Source: Halorubrum vacuolatum | Lineage (GTDB): Archaea; Halobacteriota; Halobacteria; Halobacteriales; Haloferacaceae | Length of the DNA: 64,000 nt | Assembly (NCBI RefSeq): GCF_900188065.1 | Contig: NZ_FZNQ01000008.1 | Coordinates: 62,001 to 126,000, forward strand | Reading direction: 5' to 3' | In this document: positions 34,301 through 43,266 of the stretch, piece after piece | Numbering within the stretch: position 1 is the stretch's first letter | Layout: each line of letters opens with the position of its first letter | The notes under the pieces: model-generated | Seen by the model: the letters and a program-made list of their open reading frames with translations, nothing else | Database searches by the model: none | What the model was told of the DNA's origin: nothing | Position numbers and translations under genes: made by a program

Positions 34301-36024
34301 AAGAGCTGTTTGAAATACGAAAACAGGGGGCGGTCCACGTCGGCGAGCACCGACAGCGGCGTGTCGTCGCCCATCGAACCGACGGGGTCCTTGCCCGACT
34401 CCGACATCGGCTCGACGAGGTGATTCAACGAGTCGGTGGTGTAGCCGAACGCGACCTGATGGGCACGGACGGTCGGCGCGTCCGATGCCGCCGCTTCATC
34501 CGCCTCGCTTGCGGCCGCCGCGTCGCCGTCGGCGTCTTCGATCGCCGTCAGGTCGTCATCGAGGTCGCCGAAGCCGGCCGCGACCCCGTCGTCCTCGGGG
34601 ACGAGTTCGTCGAGGGCGGCCTGGTGCTCCTCGACCCACTCGCCGTATCGCTCGTCGGTGAGTTCGTCGAAGACGTCCTCGTCGGGGACGATACGCCCCT
34701 CCTCCGGATCGGCGACGAAGATCTCGCCCGGGCGCAGGCGGCCGCGAAGGGTCACCTCGGCGGAATCGGTGGGGAGCGCGCCGACCTCGCTGCCGACGAT
34801 CAGCCGGTTGTCGGCGGTTACCTCGTATCGACACGGCCGGAGCCCGTTGCGGTCGAGCACGCCGGCGACGCGGTCGCCGTCGAAGCCGATCACCAGCGCG
34901 GGGCCGTCCCACGGCTCGACGAGCGAGGCGTGGTAGTCGTAGAAGTCACGGCGGTCTTCATCCATCAGGTCGTCGCCACGGAACGCCTCGGGGACGAGCA
35001 TCCGGAGCGCGTGCGGGAGGTCGCGGCCGGTCTGTAAGAGGAGTTCGAGCGCGTTGTCGACGCTCGCGGTGTCCGATTGGTTCGGGTCGTTGATGATCGG
35101 CTCAAGCGTCTCGATCTCGGGGCCGAAGGCGGGATGTTCGAGGTCGTTCTCGCGGGCGCGCATCCAGTTGACGTTCCCACGGATCGTGTTGAACTCGCCG
35201 TTGTGGACGATGTTGCGGTACGGGTGTGCGAGGTGCCACGCGCCGAGCGTGTTCGTCGAGAATCGGGCGTGTACCAACGCGACGTGGCTTTTAAACCGCT
35301 CGTCGGTGAGGTCGGTGAAGTAGTCGGCGAGCTGTGACCCCTTCAGCAGACCTTTATAAACGACGCGCTGGCGGTCGAGCGAGCAGACGTAAAATCGCCC
35401 GGCACCGGAGATGTCCGCGACCGTGTTCTCGATCTCGCGACGGGCGGCGTACAGGGCCCGGTCGAAGCCGAGGATCGCCGGGTCGACGTCCTCGGGAGCG
35501 CCGTCGCCGAATCGCTGGGCTAAGCCCGCCCCTTCGACCGGCGCGACGAACAGCTGTTTGATCTCGGGTTCGGAGTCGCGGGCGGTCGCGCCGAGGTCGG
35601 CGTCCCCGGTAGGAACGTCCCGCCATTCCAACACCTCCAGGCCGTAGACCGCGAAGACCTCCGCGATCACGTCGTGGATCTCCGCCTGTACCATCGGTTC
35701 GGTCGGCATAAAGACGGCACCGACGGCGTACTCCGCGGGCAGGTCGGCCTCGACGACCGCATCGAAGAACTCGTCGGGGCGGGCGACCATGATCCCGGCG
35801 CCGTCGCCGGTGTTCGGTTCCGCGCCGGTCGTGCCGCGGTGTTCGAGGTTTTCGAGCAGCTGTACCGCATCCGTCACCGTCCGATGGGTGGGCTCCCCAT
35901 CGAGGTCGACGATCCCGCCGATCCCACAGTTCGAGCGGTCGTCGTCCGGGGCTGCAAGCCCCCTTTCATGTCCCGACGATCCGGCACGCGCAGGATCGCG
36001 GGTGGTACTCCGTGGCGTGGTCAT
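31324..36024 (-). CDS. gltB: Glutamate synthase large subunit
   Basis: This 1566-residue enzyme transfers the glutamine amide to 2-oxoglutarate. C33 in SNCGIGGIVD is the class II amidotransferase nucleophile and would need removal of a 32-residue propeptide. The FMN-binding TIM barrel includes PGEGGHLPGGKVN and VSGHSGGTGASPKTS. The [3Fe-4S] cysteines are in CVMARQCHNNTCPVG (near 1165). The C-terminal beta-helix contains GNVCLYGATAGEMY. An ATG at 36024 is chosen: box A on the minus strand sits about 24-26 bp upstream, giving leaderless mRNA. No small subunit gene is nearby, so it may be ferredoxin-dependent. Confidence 0.94.
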   Translation of the reverse strand: MTTPRSTTRDPARAGSSGHERGLAAPDDDRSNCGIGGIVDLDGEPTHRTVTDAVQLLENLEHRGTTGAEPNTGDGAGIMVARPDEFFDAVVEADLPAEYAVGAVFMPTEPMVQAEIHDVIAEVFAVYGLEVLEWRDVPTGDADLGATARDSEPEIKQLFVAPVEGAGLAQRFGDGAPEDVDPAILGFDRALYAARREIENTVADISGAGRFYVCSLDRQRVVYKGLLKGSQLADYFTDLTDERFKSHVALVHARFSTNTLGAWHLAHPYRNIVHNGEFNTIRGNVNWMRARENDLEHPAFGPEIETLEPIINDPNQSDTASVDNALELLLQTGRDLPHALRMLVPEAFRGDDLMDEDRRDFYDYHASLVEPWDGPALVIGFDGDRVAGVLDRNGLRPCRYEVTADNRLIVGSEVGALPTDSAEVTLRGRLRPGEIFVADPEEGRIVPDEDVFDELTDERYGEWVEEHQAALDELVPEDDGVAAGFGDLDDDLTAIEDADGDAAAASEADEAAASDAPTVRAHQVAFGYTTDSLNHLVEPMSESGKDPVGSMGDDTPLSVLADVDRPLFSYFKQLFAQVSNPPIDYIREELVTSLESRIGNQRNLLGETPEHARQIVADSPVLTDAQTAALKDLTGSEVGFDAETIDITYHHDGSLEDAVSRVRAEAADAIEDGADVIVLSDRAVGPDRLAIPSLLVTGAVHHHLVRHGLRNRAGLIVESAEPHEVHHLATLVGYGADGVNPYLAYASIADITAGPDGADEAASIAAYRKALEDGLLKTMAKMGISTVESYQGAQIFEAVGLDSHLVAEYFEGTEIRTEGIGIEEIEDDLRTRHAMAFGADPQLETIGEYENRSSGVHHGWNPQTVGTLQQAVRSGDYERYREFAELVNDQSKTLQTLRGLLTFDSDRDPVPIDEVQPVEEIVKRFSTAAMSLGSLSPEAHENNAIAMNRLGAKSNTGEGGEPPERFNTEKECNVKQVASGRFGVTAEYLASAEELQIKMAQGSKPGEGGHLPGGKVNEMIAHVRCSTPGVGLISPPPQHDIYSIEDLKQLIFDLKAANVDADINVKLVSEAGIGTIAAGVAKANADVVHVSGHSGGTGASPKTSIKNAGLPWELGLAETNQMLRATGLRDRIRVASDGGMKTGRDVAVAAALGAEEYVFGTASLVTSGCVMARQCHNNTCPVGVATQREDLRKRFPGEPDHVINYMTFIAQELREIMAELGYTELEELIGRPDLLTQRATDHEKARHLDLSAVIADPAGEMRTKTREQDHPGIDELLDWDLIAEAADGIVDGAPVALTHDIANVDRAVGAALSNRVVSERGGNELPEDTITCRFDGYAGQSFGAFLASGITFELSGAANDYVGKGLSGGRIVIDTPADAGYDPTENVVAGNVCLYGATAGEMYVNGVVGERFGVRNSGVKAVVEGVGDHGCEYMTGGVVAVLGDTGRNFAAGMSGGVAYVYDPDDRLDARLNRGMVTLSEELEDADRTMLRRLVENHRAYTGSERAAELLADWEEAVGDFVRVFPDAYAEVIAEGRGADVRDDLPTAAEAAPDVATDATESVSSDD

Positions 36025-36372
36025 AGGTGGTAATGAGAATAGGGTATATAAATTCCTGTTCCTGATAGGGGTAGGATCCATTGACCACACATTAGGGAAT
36101 ATAAGGTCATTATTCATAAGGGGTTGTGGTTCTTTAACACAGTAAACAAACGATCTATAATAAACCGAAAAGAAGCCCAAAAAGGTTTAAAAGCATCCTC
36201 TCGACGATCGAAATTTCCTCAAAAAGAAATATAAGTAAACACCTGACGAAATCCATCATCGGCTCGGGATCGACCTACTCCGTGCATCCGTCCGGAGGCT
36301 CCCGAACGTCCCAGCAAACGGACCTCAGCGTGTCACCGAAGACGGACCTCAGTACGGCCCGGGGGACCGTCC
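36025..36372. promoter_or_regulatory. AT-rich 348-bp promoter region of gltB
   Basis: The segment is unusually AT-rich between about 36030 and 36250. A box A (TTTATATA on the minus strand, 36045-36052) lies about 26 bp before gltB. Copies of GTTTAC occur on the minus strand near 36148 and 36240, possible regulator sites for nitrogen control. Near proS, 36318-36380 contains related pieces (ACGGACCTCAG twice, and CGTCCTCAGTACG) without clear meaning. Confidence 0.55.
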
Positions 36373-37848
36373 TCAGTACGTCTTCGCGAAGTACGCCGTC
36401 CGGGTTGCGGGTTCCTCACAGATGGCGCAGGTTTCGTCGTGTCCTTCGTCCACGAGCGGGTCGTCGTCCTCGAAGGGGACCATGACGATCTCCGCGGCCA
36501 TCGCCTCCTTGATCGGCTCCTCACAAGCCTCCTCGCCACACCACGGCGCGGTCACGTAGCCGCCGTGCTGGCCGAGCGTCCCGAGGATCGAGGCGCGATC
36601 GTCGGCCTCGCGTACCGCGCCGTCCAGCGTCTCCTCGGCGGCGGCGTAGAGTTTGGCGTAGATCGTTTCGAGGTGCTCCTCGACCGTCCCGACGATCCCC
36701 TCGCGATCCGCGACGACGCTCTCGCCGTCGGGGCGATGCACGAGCGTCAACTCGCCGTCCGCCACCTCGTGGGGACCGATCTCGATCCGCAGCGGGACGC
36801 CGTGGAGCTCGTGATCGTTGAACTTGAACCCCGGATTGCGCTCGTCGCGGTCGTCGAGCTCGACACGGACGCCGGCGTCGGACAGCTCCTCGGCGATGTC
36901 CTCGGCGTACGAGAGCACCTCATCCTTCGTCTCCTCCTGCCAGATGGGAACGATGACGACCTGCTCCGGGGCGACCGTCGGCGGCAACACGAGGCCCTGT
37001 TCGTCCGAGTGCGTCATGATCAACGCGCCGAGCGCGCGCCACGAGAGCCCCCACGAGGTGGTGTGTGCGAGCCGCTCCTCCTCGTCCTCGTCGGCGTAGG
37101 TGATGTCGAACGCCTCCGCGAACGACTGGCCGAGGTGGTGTGAGGTGGCGCCCTGTACGGACTTCCCGTCCGGCATCAGCGCCTCGACGGTCGTCGTCGT
37201 GTGTGCGCCGGGGAACTTGTCGTGATCGGGCTTCTGCCCGCGGAGGACGGGGAGCGCGAGGAGGTCCTCATACACCGACTCGTACTGATCGAGGCGGGTG
37301 AGCGTCTCCTCCCACGCGTCCTCGTGGGTCGCGTGCGCGGTGTGACCCTCCTGCCAGAGGAACTCCTTCGTTCGGAAGAACGGCTTCGTCTCCGTCGCCT
37401 CCCATCGCACGACCGAACACCACTGGTTCACCCGCAGCGGGAGGTCGCGGTGGCTGCGAACCCAGCCGCTGATGTAGGGGGTGATGATCGACTCGGAGGT
37501 CGGCCGCACCGCCAGCCGCTCCTCCAACTCCTTCGTGCCCGCCTCGCTCACCCACGCGACCTCGGGGTCGAACCCCTCGACGATCTCCTTTTCGCGTTCG
37601 AGATACGACTCGGGGATGAAAAGCGGGAAGTAGGCGTTCTGGACGCCCGTCGATTTGAACTTCGCGTCGAGGAACGACTGGAGTCGCTCCCAGACCGCAT
37701 ACGCACGCGGGCGGGTAACGATGAAGCCGCTCATTCCCTCCGGGCCGTAGTCTGCCAGCCCCGCCTTCCGTACGACCTCGGCGTACCACTCGCCGGTGTT
37801 GTGTGATTTGGATTCGGTGATCCCGAGTTCCTGATCGTCGTCGGTCAT
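36373..37848 (-). CDS. proS: Prolyl-tRNA synthetase
   Basis: This 491-residue class II synthetase of the archaeal/eukaryotic type charges tRNA-Pro. Motif 2 is VVRWEATETKPFFRTKEFLWQEGHTAH, motif 3 includes TSWGLSWRALGALIMTHSD, and PTSESIITPYISGWVRSHRDLP is typical. The anticodon-binding domain is about 300-400. The C-terminal zinc-binding domain has cysteines in APWCGEEACEEP and CAICEEPA, ending in a conserved tyrosine (AKTY). Length is normal. Confidence 0.96.
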   Translation of the reverse strand: MTDDDQELGITESKSHNTGEWYAEVVRKAGLADYGPEGMSGFIVTRPRAYAVWERLQSFLDAKFKSTGVQNAYFPLFIPESYLEREKEIVEGFDPEVAWVSEAGTKELEERLAVRPTSESIITPYISGWVRSHRDLPLRVNQWCSVVRWEATETKPFFRTKEFLWQEGHTAHATHEDAWEETLTRLDQYESVYEDLLALPVLRGQKPDHDKFPGAHTTTTVEALMPDGKSVQGATSHHLGQSFAEAFDITYADEDEEERLAHTTSWGLSWRALGALIMTHSDEQGLVLPPTVAPEQVVIVPIWQEETKDEVLSYAEDIAEELSDAGVRVELDDRDERNPGFKFNDHELHGVPLRIEIGPHEVADGELTLVHRPDGESVVADREGIVGTVEEHLETIYAKLYAAAEETLDGAVREADDRASILGTLGQHGGYVTAPWCGEEACEEPIKEAMAAEIVMVPFEDDDPLVDEGHDETCAICEEPATRTAYFAKTY

Positions 37849-37932
37849 TGTTTCACACAGCGCCCGTCGCGGGCTTAAAAGGTCCGAAGGGATGGGACGG
37901 TGTCGGTCACCACAAACCCCGTTCGGTCCTGC

Positions 37933-38937
37933 TCACCGCCGCGCCGCCAGCGCCTCCCGAAGGGTGCGACCTTCGTCGACGACGTCGCGACGGTACTGCA
38001 TATAAAAGGCGCCGAGCGGCGGCTGGATCACGTACGCTAACGCGATGGGCAGCACGGCCGTTTCGGGGATGGCGTCGGCGGCGACGACGATCGCGAGCGC
38101 GATGGAGAGGTTCCGCATACTGGTCGCATACACCAGGGCGACGCCCTGCGCGTCGGACAGCAGCAGCCTCCCGAGCGCCGCGCCCGCGATCAGGATGACG
38201 GCATAAAAGGCGACCAGCGGGACGACGACGAGCGCCGAGGCGAGCGGGTCCGCGAGGATGCTTTCCGAGCGCATCGTCATCGCGATGAAGACGATAAGCA
38301 TCACCCCCAAAGAGCTCAGTCCACCGAAGGTCGGCTTGAGCCGTTTGAACCCGTCGGCGCCGTACCGTCGGAGCAGGAACCGCCGTGTGACCGCGCCGGC
38401 GACCATGGGCGCGATGACGACGATGGCGAGCTGCCGGTAGAGCGTGGTCGGGTCGAACCCGACGCTCGCGGGAACGAGCAGCGAGAGGTACATCGGAAGG
38501 ACGGCGACCGCGACGAGGAGGTTGACGGCCATCGCGACGAGCGCCGACTCCAGGTCGCCGTTCGCGAGCCCGGTCCAGGCGGCGGTCATCCCCGAGGTCG
38601 GGATCAGCGCGATGAAGTAGAGCCCGATCGCGAAGGAGACGTCCCCGCCGAAAAAGAGCCGCGCGAGCCCGACCGCGAGAAGCGGGGCCACCCCGAAGTT
38701 GACGAGCAGGCTCAGCCCGACCGGCCGCGCGTGGTGTCGAACCTTCAGCACCTCCCGCACGTCGATCGTGATCATCATTGGGTAGACCATCAAAAACACG
38801 ACCGGGACGACGACGGCCGACAGGAGGGTCCGCGTGTCTTCGGTGATGAACTGTCCAACGACGAGGCCGGCGAAAAGTGACCCGAGAACGATCACGATCA
38901 GGTTCGATTTGAGGGCGATGAGACCGCGACGTATCAT
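37933..38937 (-). CDS. ACR3/bile acid:Na+ symporter-like membrane transporter
   Basis: This is a 334-residue protein with about ten transmembrane segments. IALIPTSGMTAAWTGLANGDLESALVAMAVN corresponds to the conserved helix region of ACR3 arsenite exporters, but the cysteine of the usual APCTAM-type motif is absent (IPTSGM). It could transport another anion or organic acid. ATG 38937 is preferred over 38964, because the upstream residues overlap an AT-rich promoter-like stretch. It is divergent from the respiratory operon regulator, suggesting a functional link such as export of a toxic product. Confidence 0.75.
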   Translation of the reverse strand: MIRRGLIALKSNLIVIVLGSLFAGLVVGQFITEDTRTLLSAVVVPVVFLMVYPMMITIDVREVLKVRHHARPVGLSLLVNFGVAPLLAVGLARLFFGGDVSFAIGLYFIALIPTSGMTAAWTGLANGDLESALVAMAVNLLVAVAVLPMYLSLLVPASVGFDPTTLYRQLAIVVIAPMVAGAVTRRFLLRRYGADGFKRLKPTFGGLSSLGVMLIVFIAMTMRSESILADPLASALVVVPLVAFYAVILIAGAALGRLLLSDAQGVALVYATSMRNLSIALAIVVAADAIPETAVLPIALAYVIQPPLGAFYMQYRRDVVDEGRTLREALAARR

Positions 38938-39056
38938 GCCCTTAATATTGCTTGTTATGTACAATAGTATTCCGGTCCGGTCGCCGCGATGATTCCCGGC
39001 GAGCGGGAATCGATCGGCGAATTATGTGGGTTGGGCGAGAACAACGAGGTAAGCGC

Positions 39057-39791
39057 ATGTCAAGCAACGATACGGGCCCGGCGACGGGCGGGCCCACGGC
39101 GGGCGGGATGGTGGATCGGTGCCGGGAGGCCGCCCGTTCGACCGCCGATCCGGGGGCCGATGAATGTACCGAGCCGGGGGAGTCGTTCGATGAGCGGGGC
39201 GTACAGGCGGTCCTCGAGGTCGAGCGCGGCGGTGCCTGTCCGCTGGACGACTTCGAGGGCGACGTGATCGACGTCGACGTGCGCTACCAGATGGGTCGCT
39301 GTCTCGGGGAGGTCGAAGTCCGTGAGTGCCGCGACGCCTGTTCGTCGACGCGACAGTTCTCCGAACCGATCTGTGAGCACTGTCCCGGGATCGTGTTCTC
39401 CCGCTACGGCTGTATCCCCCGGTTTCTTCGGACCGGCGACGGCTCCTTCGTCGTCGAAACCCGTCTCGACACGGTCGAGACACTCTCCGCGCTGGTCAAC
39501 GAGATCCGGGGGCGCTGTGCGAGCGTGACCGTCCGATCGATCATCTCGACGGAGGGGCCGGACGGTACCGAATCGTGCTCGGTCGACCTCTCTGCGTTGA
39601 CGCCGAAACAGCGCGAGGCCGTCTCGCTCGCACAGGACCACGGCTACTACGATCCATCGTCCGAGGTGGCGCTCTCGGAGCTGGCCGCGGAACTCGACAT
39701 CTCGACCTCCGCGCTCTCACAGCGGCTCCAGCGGGCCGAGAGCAACGTCCTCGGCCAACTGGATTGCGGCTGTCGGTGTCTGGACGGCTAG
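39057..39791 (+). CDS. Cysteine-rich HTH-10 (Bat-type) regulator
   Basis: This 244-residue transcription regulator has a C-terminal HTH-10 domain (about 180-240; LTPKQREAVSLAQDHGYYD, then LAAELDISTSALSQRLQRAE). The N-terminal half contains many cysteines: CREAARSTADPGADEC, and near 85-115 ECRDACSSTRQFSEPICEHCPGIVFSRYGC. These may bind an Fe-S cluster or metal and sense oxygen or redox state. Location upstream of a molybdoenzyme operon matches DmsR-type regulators of anaerobic respiration in haloarchaea. It likely controls the following operon and perhaps the divergent transporter. Confidence 0.8.
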   Translation: MSSNDTGPATGGPTAGGMVDRCREAARSTADPGADECTEPGESFDERGVQAVLEVERGGACPLDDFEGDVIDVDVRYQMGRCLGEVEVRECRDACSSTRQFSEPICEHCPGIVFSRYGCIPRFLRTGDGSFVVETRLDTVETLSALVNEIRGRCASVTVRSIISTEGPDGTESCSVDLSALTPKQREAVSLAQDHGYYDPSSEVALSELAAELDISTSALSQRLQRAESNVLGQLDCGCRCLDG

Positions 39792-39950
39792 TCGTCCCGG
39801 GCCGAACCGGATCGTTCATATTTAAACACTTACGACCTTCGGCAGCGGCTGGTCGCGCCTAATCACTCGTTCCACGGTCGGAAACGCCTTGCAGCCGGTT
39901 CATCATGGGCGTAATCCTGCCCCCGTTAGCCCCATCTCAACCGGTCACAG

Positions 39951-40011
39951 GTATATAAAGGCTTAATCAGTCCAGCGTGGACCCCATGCCGGTGTGGGTG
40001 GTACGTTTATA
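39951..40011 (+). promoter_or_regulatory. Promoter region of the molybdoenzyme operon
   Basis: ATATAAA at 39951-39957 is a good box A and predicts transcription from about 39980, giving a leader of about 40 nt before the ATG at 40022. A second TTTATA at 40006-40011 is too near the start to serve it. Sequence between 39792 and 39950 has no ORF. Confidence 0.5.
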
Positions 40012-40021
40012 TGTGAGCGAC

Positions 40022-40246
40022 ATGTCCCAAAACAACCCGGATCCCTTGGAAACGCTTGCATCGCTCGGCACCGCGCCGGAACCCAGCCAGTACGATCAGG
40101 AGCTCGGTCGTGAGGTCGGCGCGGCGGCGCGACGGGTCGCCGACGGCGACCTCACCGAGGAGGAGTTCCACGAGCTGTTCGCCGACCGGCTCGCCGCCGA
40201 GTTCGGGGACGCATACGTCCCACCGGAGGGGAAGGACGATGGGTGA
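40022..40246 (+). CDS. Small acidic first gene of the molybdoenzyme operon
   Basis: This 74-residue protein of unknown function contains DPLETLASLGTAPEPSQYD and a helical, acidic C-terminal half (RVADGDLTEEEFHELFADRLAAEFG). It ends 8 nt inside the catalytic subunit gene, so the two are coupled. ATG 40022 is preferred; the in-frame extension to 39977 would overlap the predicted promoter. A small gene in this place is also reported in the haloarchaeal dms operon, but I cannot confirm homology. Confidence 0.65.
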   Translation: MSQNNPDPLETLASLGTAPEPSQYDQELGREVGAAARRVADGDLTEEEFHELFADRLAAEFGDAYVPPEGKDDG

Positions 40247-42560
40247 ACGCCGGGGCGGCGGCCCGGACCTCTCGCGACGGTCGCTGCTTAAAACCACCGG
40301 CGCGGCCGTTGGTCTCGCCGGACTCAGCGGCTGTGTCGACCTCATCGAGGGCGACGCGGACCGTGACCTGGGCCGGCTCGCGGAGGCGGAGACCGCCTTC
40401 GGGAACTGCTGGATGTGTCATCACGCCTGCGGACAGCAACTGCAGGTCAACGACGGGACGATCGTCGACATCTCGGGCGTCGATGGCCACCCGCGCGGGA
40501 GCGCCGGCCCCGGTACGGAGGGCACCCTCTGTCCGAAGGGGCTCGGCGAGATGGAGAAGGCCCACGACCCCGACCGCATCACGCGGCCGTACGTCCGCAA
40601 GGACGGCGAGCTTCAGGAGGTCGACTGGGACGAGGCATTCGCGTACACGGCCGACAAACTCCGCGACCTCGCCGAGACGCACGGTCCGGAGACGTTCCTC
40701 GACGCCGCGAGCTGGACGACGACGGACCTCCACGAGGTCGTCTGGCGTGACCTCTACGGCACGCCCGAGCGGATCGGCCGCGGCCGACACGTCTGTTTCG
40801 GCGGGGCCCACCTCAGCGGGAACCTGATGGGCGTCGGCGCGGACATGCGGTTCGTCGACTACCAGAACTCCGAGTACATCATCGCGTGGGGACGCAACAT
40901 CTTCGAGTCGTTCGCGGGACAGTGGGAGCCGAAGGGCGTCCTCGAGGCGCTCGATAACGGTGCGACGCTCGTCGTCATCGACCCCCGACACACGCCGACC
41001 GCCCAGAAGGCGGACCACTGGCTGCCGATCGAACCGCGGACGGACGGGGCGCTCGCGCTCGCGATGGCACACGTCATCATCGAGGAGGGGCTCCACGACG
41101 AGGAGTTCATCCAGGAGTGGACCCACGGGTTCGATACCTACGAGGAGGCGGTCGCCGACAAGACGCCGGAGTGGGCCGCGGAGATCACCGGCATCGACGC
41201 CGAGTTGATCCGCGAGATCGCCATCGGGTTCGCGGAGGCAGCACCCGCCGCCGGCATCGCCCTGTGGACCGGCGTCGGCCAATACGCGGAGTCCCAGAAG
41301 GCCTCACAGAACGTCTTCGCGCTCAACGGGCTCGTCGGCAACATCGACCGACCGGGTGGGCTTCGTCTCTGGCAGGGGCCGCCCTTCTCGGACCCGTTCG
41401 AGGTTCGGGATATCGACCTCCCGAACAACGCGGCAGACGAGACCCCCGCGCTGCGGAAGTACGATGAGTACGCCGACCAGCCGTACAGACACACCACGGG
41501 GATCGGCCACAACATCGTCCCGGAGATGGTCGAGAACGGTCATATTCGGGGGATCTACACCCACTACGACAACCCGATCAACGACGGGAACAGCGAGGCG
41601 TGGATGAACGCCTTGGACGAGATGGACCTCGTCATCACCGTCGACGCGTACTGGAGCGAACTCACCCGCCGCGCGGACGTGGTGTTCCCCGAGGCGATCC
41701 AGCTCGAAAAGGACACCTTGATCGACTACGCACCCGCCTGGAGCGCCTACCACGACCGGCGCTGGATGACCGCCTCGGAGGCGGCGGTCGAACCGCTCGG
41801 CGACTCGAAGCCCGGCTTCCAGATCCTGCGGGGGATCGCCGAGGAGATGGGCTGGGGCGAGTACATCCCGTGGGAGAGCGAGGCCGAATACAACGAGGAC
41901 ATGCTCGCGAACGTCGAGTACTCCTTCGAGGAGATCGCCGAACAGAACTACGTCATCTTGGAGGAGTTCGGTTACGAAGCGTGGCGCGAGAACGGCTTCG
42001 GCACGCCGACGAACGCGTTCCAGTTCGACCTCGACGAGATGGACGCCTACGTCAGATCGCTCGAGGAGGTCGAGGAGATGGAAGGCGTGGAGCTGGAGAC
42101 CGGGCCGCAGTGGCTCCCGCCGGGGACGCTCGGCGAGCTGCCCGACGAGGAGTACCCGCTGCACTTCTATGACACCCGCTCGGTGTTCTTCGCGTTCGGC
42201 GCGGACCAGCCGCTCTCACAGCAGCGATCACAGTACGCGGCGAGACACGGCCTGCAGTCGGCCGACTACGAGGGGAACTACCTCACGATCAACCCGGCGG
42301 ACGCGGACCCCCGCGGGATCGAGACCGGCGACATGGTCACGGTCGAGTCGGCCGACGGGGCCGGGGAGTTGATGGCGTACGTGAGCGAGCGGACGCCTCC
42401 CGGCTTCCTCACCGCCGAGTTCGGCTTCGGCGAGGGGGTCCCACACGAGGAGGGATTCAACACGATGATGCTACACACCGAGGGCGTCGACCCGCTCTCA
42501 TCACAGCCGGACCGGCACATTCCGATCGAGGTTCACGCCAACGGGGGTGACGGGGCATGA
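40239..42560 (+). CDS. Molybdopterin oxidoreductase catalytic subunit (Psr/Dms type)
   Basis: This 773-residue enzyme has a twin-arginine signal (SRRSLLKTTGAAVGLAGLSG), so it acts outside the membrane; LSGC at C32 could be a lipobox. A [4Fe-4S] site is formed by C57, C60, C64 and C98 (CWMCHHAC...CPKG). C186 in GRHVCFGGAHLSG is the probable molybdenum ligand. DMSO reductases use Ser there, so a polysulfide, thiosulfate, tetrathionate or arsenate reductase type is more likely. The C-terminal molybdopterin-binding domain begins near LTINPADADPRGIETGD. Operon order A-B-C-chaperone is typical. Confidence 0.88.
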   Translation: MGERRGGGPDLSRRSLLKTTGAAVGLAGLSGCVDLIEGDADRDLGRLAEAETAFGNCWMCHHACGQQLQVNDGTIVDISGVDGHPRGSAGPGTEGTLCPKGLGEMEKAHDPDRITRPYVRKDGELQEVDWDEAFAYTADKLRDLAETHGPETFLDAASWTTTDLHEVVWRDLYGTPERIGRGRHVCFGGAHLSGNLMGVGADMRFVDYQNSEYIIAWGRNIFESFAGQWEPKGVLEALDNGATLVVIDPRHTPTAQKADHWLPIEPRTDGALALAMAHVIIEEGLHDEEFIQEWTHGFDTYEEAVADKTPEWAAEITGIDAELIREIAIGFAEAAPAAGIALWTGVGQYAESQKASQNVFALNGLVGNIDRPGGLRLWQGPPFSDPFEVRDIDLPNNAADETPALRKYDEYADQPYRHTTGIGHNIVPEMVENGHIRGIYTHYDNPINDGNSEAWMNALDEMDLVITVDAYWSELTRRADVVFPEAIQLEKDTLIDYAPAWSAYHDRRWMTASEAAVEPLGDSKPGFQILRGIAEEMGWGEYIPWESEAEYNEDMLANVEYSFEEIAEQNYVILEEFGYEAWRENGFGTPTNAFQFDLDEMDAYVRSLEEVEEMEGVELETGPQWLPPGTLGELPDEEYPLHFYDTRSVFFAFGADQPLSQQRSQYAARHGLQSADYEGNYLTINPADADPRGIETGDMVTVESADGAGELMAYVSERTPPGFLTAEFGFGEGVPHEEGFNTMMLHTEGVDPLSSQPDRHIPIEVHANGGDGA

Positions 42561-43261
42561 GCGAACAATGGATGTTCTACTTCGACCCGAACCGCTGTAT
42601 CGGGTGTCACGCCTGCTCGATCGCGTGTAACCAGCGTCACGACCGCGACGCCGACGAGGACGACTGGCGGACCGTGACCCACCTCGAACGCGGGGAGTAC
42701 CCGGATTTCCAGGAGCTGCCGGTGTCGATGTCGTGTATGCACTGTCACGACGCCCCCTGTGAGCAGGTGTGCCCGCCGGACGCCATCGTGAAACGTGAGG
42801 AGGACGGGCTCGTGACGGTCAACCGGGACCGCTGTATCGGCTGTCACTACTGTGCGTGGGCCTGTCCGTACGGCGCGCCGACCTACGACGACGAGGGGCT
42901 CATGTCGAAGTGTAACATGTGTCTCGGCGAGGGGCCGGGAAGCGGCCACGGGAAACCGCCCAAACAGAAGCCGGAGGACGGCGGGCTCAAGCCGTCCTGT
43001 GTCGACAACTGCGTCGGCGAGGCGATCAAGGCTGGCCCCGTGAGCGAGGTCATGGCGGAGGCGTCCGAGACGGCCGCCCGACGCTTCGAGAACGGCGCGT
43101 ACAACTCCCGGGTGATCGTGGAGCCGATGGACGAGGACTCGGCGGCCGGGATGGATGACGTCGCTGATGCATCGATCGACGCGAACGACGAGGGCGCGGC
43201 CGCCGTTCCGGCCGGCGGGAGCGACGCCGACGGCGGCGCCTCCGACTGGCTCAACGGGTGA
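42557..43261 (+). CDS. Four-cluster Fe-S electron transfer subunit
   Basis: This 234-residue ferredoxin-like subunit passes electrons from the membrane subunit to the molybdenum subunit. Cysteine groups are CIGCHACSIACNQ (C14, C17, C20, C24), CMHCHDAPCEQVCPPDA, CIGCHYCAWACPYGAP and CNMC with a later SCVDNC, enough for four [4Fe-4S] clusters as in PsrB/DmsB. The acidic C-terminal 60 residues are a haloarchaeal extension. It overlaps both neighbours by 4 nt or less. No signal peptide; it would be exported with the A subunit. Confidence 0.93.
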   Translation: MSEQWMFYFDPNRCIGCHACSIACNQRHDRDADEDDWRTVTHLERGEYPDFQELPVSMSCMHCHDAPCEQVCPPDAIVKREEDGLVTVNRDRCIGCHYCAWACPYGAPTYDDEGLMSKCNMCLGEGPGSGHGKPPKQKPEDGGLKPSCVDNCVGEAIKAGPVSEVMAEASETAARRFENGAYNSRVIVEPMDEDSAAGMDDVADASIDANDEGAAAVPAGGSDADGGASDWLNG

Positions 43262-43266
43262 TCACG

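Noticed and set aside
36025-36180. Longer N-terminus for glutamate synthase starting at 36180
   Set aside because: The extension is not acidic, contains the predicted box A, and precedes a start with correct leaderless spacing at 36024.
40239-42560. Straight assignment of the molybdoenzyme as DMSO reductase DmsA
   Set aside because: Operon order fits, but a cysteine appears at the likely Mo-ligand position, which is unlike DmsA. A broader Psr/Dms-type label is safer.
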